Origin: Anaerolineae bacterium
GTDB taxonomy: Bacteria; Chloroflexota; Anaerolineae; B4-G1
DNA: 5,752 nt
Reading direction: 5' to 3'
Assembly (NCBI GenBank): GCA_030612185.1
Contig: JAUWOI010000305.1
Coordinates: 1-5,752, forward strand
In this document: piece after piece, positions 1 through 5,056 of the stretch
Layout: every line of letters starts with the position of its first letter
How positions within the stretch are numbered: the stretch's first letter is position 1
The notes under the pieces: generated by a model
The model's database searches: none
Seen by the model: the letters and a program-made list of their open reading frames with translations, nothing else
Told to the model about the DNA's origin: nothing
Position numbers and translations under genes: made by a program

Positions 1-1
1 G

Positions 2-496
2 TTTATCGGCAGTGGCGCTACTCATAACCTCATTGGTGGGCGCAACTCATCACCGGGTGGGGGTTGCAGCGGTGAATGTAATCTCATCAGCGGCAACGAC
101 GGAGCTGGTGTGTATCTATGGGACAGCAACACCGCAAGCAACACTGTCAGTGGCAACTACGTTGGTACAAATGTCAGCGGCACGACAGCTCTGGGTAATG
201 CCTGGTACGGCGTGCTCATTCACAACGGCCCTCAGTACAACGTGATAGGTGGAAACACGGTCGAAGAGCGCAATCTCATCAGTGGTAACAAGTGGGAGGG
301 CGTGCGCATCCATAAAGCCAGCCATAACACAGTCATTGGAAACTATGTCGGCACTGACTGCAACGGTGTGGCTGCACTGGGCAATGATTCCAGAGGAATC
401 CTCGTCTTGGATGCGACGTACAATGTGATCGGTGGTGCTGCGCCAGGTGAAGGAAACCTGGTTAGCGGCAATGGCGGCGACGGCATCGCGATACAG
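2..496 (+). repeat. Beta-helix repeat block A (within the large CDS)
   Basis: This block has two full copies of the repeat whose core reads Y-(V/I)-G-T-(D/N)-x-x-G-x-x-A-L-G-N, at 158-199 and 344-385, spaced 186 bases (62 residues). Between cores are NVIGG and RNLISGN steps and the G-V-x-I/L strand. The regular Asn, Gly and Ile ladder is typical of right-handed parallel beta-helix proteins (NosD/pectate-lyase-like fold). At the left edge is a cassette S-P-G-G-x-C-S-G-E-C-N-L-I that recurs near 3116. The block breaks off after a GDGIAI strand, where the PA14-like domain begins. Confidence 0.85.
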
Positions 497-3400
497 GCGG
501 ACGTTGGTCTTCACACCTTTCCCGATCTGACCGGGCTATCTCCTGAATACACCGGTACCTTCCCCACGATCAACTTCCCAGATACAGAGGGGGCGTTTGC
601 CAGTGTTGATGGTATCACGCCCACCATCGGTTCAGGAGATGCGTTCTACGATGTTTTTGCTGCCCGCTTTACTGGCCAACTCCACATCTCTATGGCTGGG
701 GATTACGACTTCATCCTTGGGTCAGACGACGGTTCGCTGCTTTACATTGACGGCAACCTTGTCATTGACCGCAACTATCAGACCGGTTTTGGCACCAGCC
801 ACGCCACGCTCAATCTGAGCCCCGGTAGCTATCCTATCGAGATTGACTATTTTGAGAGCTATGGCTCTGCGGGGTTAACGTTTGAAGGCAGCGGACCGGC
901 ACCCATAAGCCTGACTACCGACGGGAGCACGCCTGGTTTGACAGGCGAGTTCTTCCTGGTAGACGAGGTGATTTCGCCCTCACAGTACAACGTTGTCATC
1001 GGCAACCTCGTCGGTACTGATGCCAGCGGAACCGTTCCCCTCGGGAACAATGGCACAGGTATTGGAATCTATAATTCGGACCACAACTTGATCGGCGGGC
1101 CAAGCGAAGCCGAGCGCAACATCATCACCTACAACGGAGGCAATGGTATCGCCATTAATGGTGGTGGGTCCGTCAGCAACACCATCCACAACAACTGGAT
1201 CGGCATTGACGCCGACAGCACGGGCGGGCTCGACTCGCGGGACCTGGTTGTGGCGGACGACGGCACGGTGTTCCTGGCCGACTTAGGGCGCGGTGTCTTC
1301 AAGTCCACCGACTCGGCCTCCTCCTGGCAGGCAGTGAACAACGGGTTGAGCACGTTGGAGATTGAGATCGTGGCGGTCTCTCCCAACTTTACCGCCATCC
1401 AGCGCGTCTGGGCCTGGGGCGACGGTCAGTTGTTTGTGTCAAACGACGCAGGAGTAAATTGGTCATTGTTGAGAGGCGCACTCCCAGGCGATGTAAACGC
1501 GCTGGGGATCTCCCCCAACTACGCCGTTGACCAAGTCCTGCTGGCCGCCGTTGACGGTCACGGCATCTACAAGTCTGCGAACGGCGGGGTGACCTGGGTG
1601 CAGACCAACGACACGACCAACGTGGACAACGTCGCGTTCTCACCGCAATTCGCGACCGATCAGGTGGTGCTGGCCGGACTCAGTTGGTACGGCGTCCTGC
1701 GCTCCACCGACGGCGGGGATACCTGGGTCGAGAGCAACACAGGGTTGCCTGATGACGGTGTGTATGATCTCGCATTCGCCTCTGACGGCACGACGGTCTT
1801 CTTGGCCAGTCACAACTGCGGCAACGACGGCGTCTATCGCTCGACGGACGGCGGGCAGACATGGACCGGCTCTGGAAGTGGGCTGGAATCTTGCGGTTCC
1901 GAGTGGCAGGTGGCGCTCTCGCCGAACTTTGCCTCGGACGGTTTCGCCTTCGCGGCTGAGGATAGCACGTACCGCTCCGCCGACGGCGGTAGCACCTGGA
2001 GTTGGTCAGGCAGCGGGGTCTTTGGCAGCCGTGGACATGCTCTGGCCTTCTCCCCCAACTTTGCCAGCGACGAGACAGTCTACCTGGCCAACTTTGCCGG
2101 TGTCTTCCGGACGGCGGATGGCGGCGATCATTGGGCCTGGGCGGGGGCCAACCTGGGTGACAGGGGCAACGGTGGACGGGGCGTGGAGATCTGCTGTGGG
2201 GCCGGGGCTACCCAGGTGCTGAGCAACGTCATCGGGCGCAACGGCTACGATGGTATCTCGATCTGGGATCCAGAGGCGGCAGGCAGCCTGGTGGATGGCA
2301 ACCTGGTTGGCCTGGCGCCGGACGGCGTGACTCGGGCGGGCAACGGCAGCACTAACATCCGCATTGACACGCCCTACGTCACTGTGACAAATAACACCGG
2401 CGCGGCCGGCGGTCACGGCGGGCTGCGCTCCGGCACGGCGGCGCACCACCTGACCATCAGCGGCAACCGCTTCGGCACCGACGTGTCGGGCACGGTAGCC
2501 GTGGGCAACAGTTATGACGGTGTCTCGCTGGAGTCGTCCTGGGATACGGTGCGCGACAACGTGGTCAGCGGCAACTGGGGCAACGGCATCCTGGCGTCCG
2601 AGCACTTTACCGGCAGCACCTCCAGCGTCTTTGCCGGCAACCTGATCGGCGTGGACGCCAGCGGAAGCCAGGCGCTGGCAAACGAGGGCACCGGGTTAAC
2701 CCTGAGCGGCAGCTACCATACTGTCGGCGGCACCTCGCCCGCTGATCGGAACATCATCAGCGGCAACGATGGCTATGGCATCAGCATACGAAGCGGCGCA
2801 CACCACAATACTGTCAGCGGCAACTACATCGGCACCGATAGCACTGGTATGGCCGCTGTTGGTAACACGTGGTACGGCGTGGCCCTTTACGATGGTGCAA
2901 GCGATAACGTCATCGGCGGCGACACAGCCGGCGAGCGCAACGTCATCAGTGGCAACGACGGCGATGGTGTCATCATCTGGGACAGCGCTGACAACACTGT
3001 CAGCGGCAACTATATCGGCATCAATGCGAATGGCACCGGGGCCCTGACCAACGGCACGCGGGGCATTCGCATCGGCGGCGGCGCCAGCGACAACCTGATT
3101 GGCGGGAGCAATGCGTCACCGGGTGGGGCCTGTAGCGGTGAATGTAACCTCATTGGCGGCAACAGCCAGAGCGGTGTCTACATCCACGGCTCCGGCACGG
3201 TGAGTAACACCATCAGTGGCAACTACATCGGCACGGACGTCAGCGGCACGGCCGCCATCGGCAACGCCGGCACCGGCGTCTCTATTGAGGATGGGGCCAG
3301 TTTCAACCTCATCGGCGGCGACACGCCCGGTGAGGGCAACACCATCGCCTACAACGATGTACATGGCGTAGCGATGTACGGCTCGGGTTCGCTGTACAAC

Positions 3401-4753
3401 ACCGTAGCCCAGAACAGCATCCACGACAACGCCAGAATGGGCATTGACCTGGACGACGGCGGTAACACCGAACTGGCCGCCCCTGTGATCACCGGTTTCG
3501 ACATGGACGCTGGTGTGGTAACGGGCACGACCTGCGCCAACTGCACCGTCGAGGGCTTTTCCGACAGTACCTACCAGGGACAGGTCTATGAAGGTCAGAC
3601 CACGGCCGACGGCGCTGGCGACTTTACGTTCAACAAGGGGGCTTCCCTCACTGGCCCCCATCTGACCGGTACGGCGACCGACGCCGACGGCAACACCAGC
3701 GAGTTCTCCGAGCCCGCGCCGCCCGTGAACACGTCGCCGGTACTCTCTGACCTACCGAACCAGATCTTCGACCACAGTACCAATCCGACCAGCACGATTG
3801 CCCTGTGGGCCTACGCCTGGGACGCTGAGACACCCGTCAGCGTGTTGACCTCCACCATCGAGGGCACGCCCCCCACCGGCGCAGGGGTGACGCTTGACGG
3901 CAATCGCTACGTGACCGTCAATCCAAGCGCGACCTGGTGCGGCCGGACGGACGTCACGATCCGCGTGACCGACCCCGGTGGGCTGTGGGACAGCGACACC
4001 TTCCGCGTGGCGGTGACCTGGTCCTGCCAGGGGCCGCTGCCGGTGGCGGGTGAGCATGCACTACAAGACGAACCCATCACCATTGATCTGACCCCGTACG
4101 AACCGCAGGTGGGCGATGGCACGGGGCTGTCGTGGTACGTCACAGGGGAGGACCATTGCACCGTCAGCGGGGAGTACAGCGCCGACGATGTGCTGACATT
4201 CACGCCGCAGGCGGGCTTTGTCGGCAGCGATACCGTCACGCTGCGTATGGTGTATCCCTGGGGCAGCGAGGCCAGACAAGAACTCACGCTGACGTGGGGT
4301 AGTGGAACCTGCGACACGCCCGGTGTTCCCGTTCTGGTGGCACCGGTGGATGGCAGCGCGGCCGGCGGCAACAGGCCCACCTTCGAGTGGGGCGCAGCCA
4401 CCGGCGCAGAGGAGTACCAGATCCAGGTTGACGACAATACGGACTTCTCCAGCCCGGAGAGGGACGAGACCACAGCCAGTACAGAGTACACACCCGCATC
4501 CAGGCTGAGCGGCGGCGTCTACTACTGGCGCGCGCGGGCGCTCAACGCTTGTGGCACCGGCTCCTGGTCGGCGATACGGGAGTTCATGGTACTCACACCG
4601 TCGCCCCCGGGGTTCAAGATCTACCTGCCGGTGGTGGCCAGGGAGTATCGGGGACTGCTGGAGAGGAGGGGAACGCCAGGCGATTCGATAAGCGAAGTGG
4701 TCAGCAGTCAACGGTTAGCGGCTATCCGCCAACGGCTAACAGCTGACGACTAG
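2..4753 (+). CDS. Giant secreted beta-helix protein with inserted PA14 and seven-bladed Asp-box propeller (5' partial)
   Basis: The frame is open from the left edge, so the true start and any signal peptide lie upstream; the GTG at 110 is internal, because the helix repeat pattern already runs before it. Counting base 2 as residue 1, the order is: beta-helix repeats 1-165, PA14-like domain 166-328, helix 329-409, Asp-box propeller 410-721, helix 722-1159, CANC-containing linker domain 1160-1238, two Ig/cadherin-like domains 1239-1434, fibronectin-III-like domain 1439-1533, IYLPVV motif about 1540-1545 and a 35-residue tail. No catalytic motif of a polysaccharide lyase or glycosidase is visible. 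Beta-helix, PA14 and FN3 modules in bacteria usually bind or present carbohydrate or adhesive surfaces, so a surface or extracellular binding role is inferred. The ligand is unknown. Existence of the gene is near certain; its function is not. Confidence 0.95.
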   Translation, partial: FIGSGATHNLIGGRNSSPGGGCSGECNLISGNDGAGVYLWDSNTASNTVSGNYVGTNVSGTTALGNAWYGVLIHNGPQYNVIGGNTVEERNLISGNKWEGVRIHKASHNTVIGNYVGTDCNGVAALGNDSRGILVLDATYNVIGGAAPGEGNLVSGNGGDGIAIQADVGLHTFPDLTGLSPEYTGTFPTINFPDTEGAFASVDGITPTIGSGDAFYDVFAARFTGQLHISMAGDYDFILGSDDGSLLYIDGNLVIDRNYQTGFGTSHATLNLSPGSYPIEIDYFESYGSAGLTFEGSGPAPISLTTDGSTPGLTGEFFLVDEVISPSQYNVVIGNLVGTDASGTVPLGNNGTGIGIYNSDHNLIGGPSEAERNIITYNGGNGIAINGGGSVSNTIHNNWIGIDADSTGGLDSRDLVVADDGTVFLADLGRGVFKSTDSASSWQAVNNGLSTLEIEIVAVSPNFTAIQRVWAWGDGQLFVSNDAGVNWSLLRGALPGDVNALGISPNYAVDQVLLAAVDGHGIYKSANGGVTWVQTNDTTNVDNVAFSPQFATDQVVLAGLSWYGVLRSTDGGDTWVESNTGLPDDGVYDLAFASDGTTVFLASHNCGNDGVYRSTDGGQTWTGSGSGLESCGSEWQVALSPNFASDGFAFAAEDSTYRSADGGSTWSWSGSGVFGSRGHALAFSPNFASDETVYLANFAGVFRTADGGDHWAWAGANLGDRGNGGRGVEICCGAGATQVLSNVIGRNGYDGISIWDPEAAGSLVDGNLVGLAPDGVTRAGNGSTNIRIDTPYVTVTNNTGAAGGHGGLRSGTAAHHLTISGNRFGTDVSGTVAVGNSYDGVSLESSWDTVRDNVVSGNWGNGILASEHFTGSTSSVFAGNLIGVDASGSQALANEGTGLTLSGSYHTVGGTSPADRNIISGNDGYGISIRSGAHHNTVSGNYIGTDSTGMAAVGNTWYGVALYDGASDNVIGGDTAGERNVISGNDGDGVIIWDSADNTVSGNYIGINANGTGALTNGTRGIRIGGGASDNLIGGSNASPGGACSGECNLIGGNSQSGVYIHGSGTVSNTISGNYIGTDVSGTAAIGNAGTGVSIEDGASFNLIGGDTPGEGNTIAYNDVHGVAMYGSGSLYNTVAQNSIHDNARMGIDLDDGGNTELAAPVITGFDMDAGVVTGTTCANCTVEGFSDSTYQGQVYEGQTTADGAGDFTFNKGASLTGPHLTGTATDADGNTSEFSEPAPPVNTSPVLSDLPNQIFDHSTNPTSTIALWAYAWDAETPVSVLTSTIEGTPPTGAGVTLDGNRYVTVNPSATWCGRTDVTIRVTDPGGLWDSDTFRVAVTWSCQGPLPVAGEHALQDEPITIDLTPYEPQVGDGTGLSWYVTGEDHCTVSGEYSADDVLTFTPQAGFVGSDTVTLRMVYPWGSEARQELTLTWGSGTCDTPGVPVLVAPVDGSAAGGNRPTFEWGAATGAEEYQIQVDDNTDFSSPERDETTASTEYTPASRLSGGVYYWRARALNACGTGSWSAIREFMVLTPSPPGFKIYLPVVAREYRGLLERRGTPGDSISEVVSSQRLAAIRQRLTADD
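50..87 (+). repeat. CSGEC cassette, copy 1 (direct repeat of 3116-3153)
   Basis: These 38 bases match 3116-3153 at 34 positions. Three of the four differences are in third codon positions or silent; the fourth helps change one Gly to Ala. Both copies encode S-P-G-G-(G/A)-C-S-G-E-C-N-L-I inside the loop that follows IGG. The two cysteines in CSGEC could form a small disulfide loop in an exported protein, which is an inference. Confidence 0.75.
497..985 (+). other. PA14-like domain inserted in the beta-helix
   Basis: Residues 166-328 leave the helix repeat pattern and read as a PA14-type beta-barrel. Visible marks are the AARFTGQLHI strand, the AGDYDFILGSDDGSLLYIDG core with its paired aspartates, the NLVIDR strand, the SPGSYPIEIDYFE strand and the closing GSAGLTFEG. 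PA14 domains are found in glycosidases, adhesins and toxins and often bind carbohydrate through an Asp-Asp calcium site; the DD in GSDDGSLL fits this. The domain is followed by GLTGEFF (935-955), which resembles a PA14 first strand and may be a remnant of a second copy. Calling the family from motifs alone is fairly safe; the ligand is unknown. Confidence 0.8.
986..1228 (+). repeat. Beta-helix repeat block B (within the large CDS)
   Basis: The helix resumes with YNVVIGNLVGTDASGT. Repeat cores lie at 1007-1048 and from 1196. The second core stops after IGIDADSTGG, where the propeller begins, so it lacks its usual A-L-G-N end. The spacing of 189 bases (63 residues) matches block A, as expected if the PA14-like domain was placed into a pre-existing repeat ladder. 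Confidence 0.8.
1229..2164 (+). repeat. Seven-bladed Asp-box (BNR/VPS10-like) beta-propeller inserted in the beta-helix
   Basis: Residues 410-721 contain exactly seven Asp-boxes of the form S-x-D-G-G-x-T-W. They begin at 1304 (STDSASSW), 1439 (SNDAGVNW), 1574 (SANGGVTW), 1703 (STDGGDTW), 1841 (STDGGQTW), 1976 (SADGGSTW) and 2111 (TADGGDHW). They are 43-46 residues apart. Each blade has a second recurrent piece, (L/V)-x-(F/S)-S-P-N-F or close to it, before the box. Seven evenly spaced boxes point to a seven-bladed propeller like those of sortilin/VPS10-type and Ycf48-like proteins, and less to a six-bladed sialidase. No sialidase arginine triad or FRIP motif is seen, so an enzymatic role is not supported. 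Propellers of this kind generally act as binding platforms. Confidence 0.85.
2165..3478 (+). repeat. Beta-helix repeat block C (within the large CDS)
   Basis: After the propeller the helix resumes at GNGGRGVEI, the same point in the repeat at which block B stopped. Six repeat cores start at 2303, 2468, 2642, 2825, 3011 and 3224, with spacings of 55, 58, 61, 62 and 71 residues. The 71-residue interval holds the extra S-P-G-G-x-C-S-G-E-C cassette. The first two units are more diverged; the later ones keep YIGTD, NVIGG, ERNVISGN and GDGV very clearly. The block closes with NARMGIDLDDGG, a frequent end of such helices in large bacterial surface proteins. At DNA level the cores share stretches such as ggcaactacatcggcac, so repeat-to-repeat recombination is possible. 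Confidence 0.85.
3116..3153 (+). repeat. CSGEC cassette, copy 2 (direct repeat of 50-87)
   Basis: This is the second copy of the Cys-containing cassette, about 3.07 kb from the first and in the same reading frame. It lengthens its host repeat to 71 residues, against 55-63 in other units. The DNA similarity is higher than between ordinary repeat units, which points to recent duplication or gene conversion within the gene. Confidence 0.75.
3479..4645 (+). other. C-terminal stalk: CANC linker domain, two Ig/cadherin-like domains, FN3-like domain, YLPVV motif
   Basis: Residues 1160-1238 run from APVITGF through TCANCTVEGFSD to ATDADGNTSEFSEP, a domain that often caps beta-helix repeats in bacterial surface proteins. 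Residues 1239-1340 (SPVLSDLPNQ to TDVTIRVTDPGG and VAVTW) and 1341-1434 (EPITIDL, LTFTPQAGFVGSDTVTLR) look like cadherin/Ig-like beta-sandwiches. Residues 1439-1533 (PVLVAPVDG, RPTFEWGAATGAEEYQIQV, YYWRARALN) look like a fibronectin-III-like domain. KIYLPVVARE at 4616-4645 resembles the short (Y)LPLV-type end of many exported Chloroflexota proteins; this is from memory and its function is not established. The string of sandwiches would act as a stalk between the cell and the helix. Confidence 0.75.
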
Positions 4754-4762
4754 CGGCTGTTT
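4700..4762 (+). repeat. Degenerate 7-base tandem repeat (consensus GYYARCG) across the end of the large CDS
   Basis: Nine consecutive 7-base units fit this stretch. Units beginning at 4700, 4707, 4714, 4728 and 4735 match G-Y-Y-A-R-C-(G/A) fully (for example GTCAGCA, GTTAGCG, GCCAACG). Those at 4721, 4742 and 4749 have one or two changes, and the one at 4756 is decayed. The period is not a multiple of three, so the repeat is not a protein repeat, yet it encodes the last 17 residues and supplies the TAG stop at 4751-4753. The unit is nearly self-complementary, which makes 4700-4747 an imperfect palindrome. Heptanucleotide tandem repeats are known from filamentous cyanobacteria (STRR elements); a relation is not claimed. 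Confidence 0.75.
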
Positions 4763-4764
4763 GC

Positions 4765-4793
4765 TTGCACGCAGCGAGAAAACGTGATACACT
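4765..4793 (+). promoter_or_regulatory. Candidate extended -10 promoter for the downstream gene
   Basis: TTGCAC at 4765-4770 is followed after 17 bases by TACACT at 4788-4793. A TG lies one base upstream of the -10 hexamer (4785-4786), giving an extended -10 element. The -35 matches three of six consensus positions and the -10 four of six. A start near 4800 would give a leader of about 257 bases before the ATG at 5057. It lies just after the stop of the large gene, so the second gene probably has its own promoter. The match is moderate. Confidence 0.45.
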
Positions 4794-4799
4794 GGTAAC

Positions 4800-5056
4800 A
4801 CTTCTCCTGTGGGTGGGTTTCAGTGTTTCTACGGGGGCTGCGATGGACGAACTGGTATCCCCTGACTGTACCAATAGTATGCTTTTGCGAGACGTGCGAA
4901 CGCCCCGGCGGATGATCTGCTGTGCCTTTCCGCTGGGGCGCTTTGGCGTCTGTGGCCCTTTCGCCAGTCCCAAGGACGGGCGTTTGACGTGTGTATGGTT
5001 CGGGTGCTGCCCGGCAGGCAGCATTCACCTGAAGATTGACGGAAAGGAGTAGAACA
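4800..5056 (+). promoter_or_regulatory. Structured 5' leader with a possible anti-Shine-Dalgarno segment
   Basis: This 257-base stretch has no convincing gene but holds strong hairpins. Hairpin 1 pairs 4901-4911 with 4930-4940 (11 pairs, one G-U); an outer stem of 4890-4894 with 4947-4951 can extend it. Hairpin 2 pairs 4962-4965 with 4979-4982 and 4967-4970 with 4974-4977 around a CAA loop. Hairpin 3 pairs 5005-5011 with 5017-5023 (7 perfect pairs). CCTTTCCG at 4925-4932, in the loop and stem edge of hairpin 1, is perfectly complementary to CGGAAAGG at 5040-5047, which contains most of the ribosome binding site. Pairing there would open three base pairs of hairpin 1, so the two states compete. 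I cannot match the leader to a known riboswitch class; the c-di-GMP-I, TPP and cobalamin signatures I looked for are absent. Confidence 0.4.
5041..5049 (+). promoter_or_regulatory. Strong ribosome binding site of the second gene
   Basis: GGAAAGGAG ends seven bases before the ATG at 5057. It is a near-ideal Shine-Dalgarno sequence and decides the start, together with the signal peptide that follows directly. Confidence 0.85.

Noticed and set aside
110..112. GTG as the start codon of the large protein
   Set aside because: The frame is open back to base 2 and already encodes the helix repeat with the CSGEC cassette before this point; there is no ribosome binding site.
1229..2164. Sialidase or other glycosidase active site in the propeller
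   Set aside because: Asp-boxes are structural; I see no FRIP motif or conserved arginine triad, and the blade count of seven differs from the six of sialidases.
1752..2222. A 156-codon plus-strand frame overlapping the propeller
   Set aside because: It is out of frame with the seven Asp-boxes and is Arg/Pro/Thr-rich without motifs, typical of a shifted reading of GC-rich DNA.
2006..2605. A 199-codon minus-strand reading frame opposite the propeller and helix
   Set aside because: It lies entirely opposite well-supported repeat domains, has no recognisable motif and is Ala/Val/Asp/Arg-rich as expected from the complement of GC-rich repeats.
4061..4711. A 216-codon minus-strand reading frame opposite the C-terminal domains
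   Set aside because: It is opposite the FN3-like and Ig-like domains, lacks any family signature and looks like the reverse reading of GC-rich codons.
4700..4762. CRISPR array
   Set aside because: The repeat unit is only seven bases, contiguous and degenerate, without spacers.
4741..4800. Rho-independent terminator for the large gene
   Set aside because: The repeat palindrome is not followed by a T-run in either direction, and the other short stems here are only about four pairs long.
4765..5052. A 95-codon frame starting from TTG in the intergenic region
   Set aside because: The TTG coincides with the candidate -35 element, has no ribosome binding site, and the start of the frame would lie upstream of the predicted transcript. 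Only the shorter ATG version is kept as a weak possibility.
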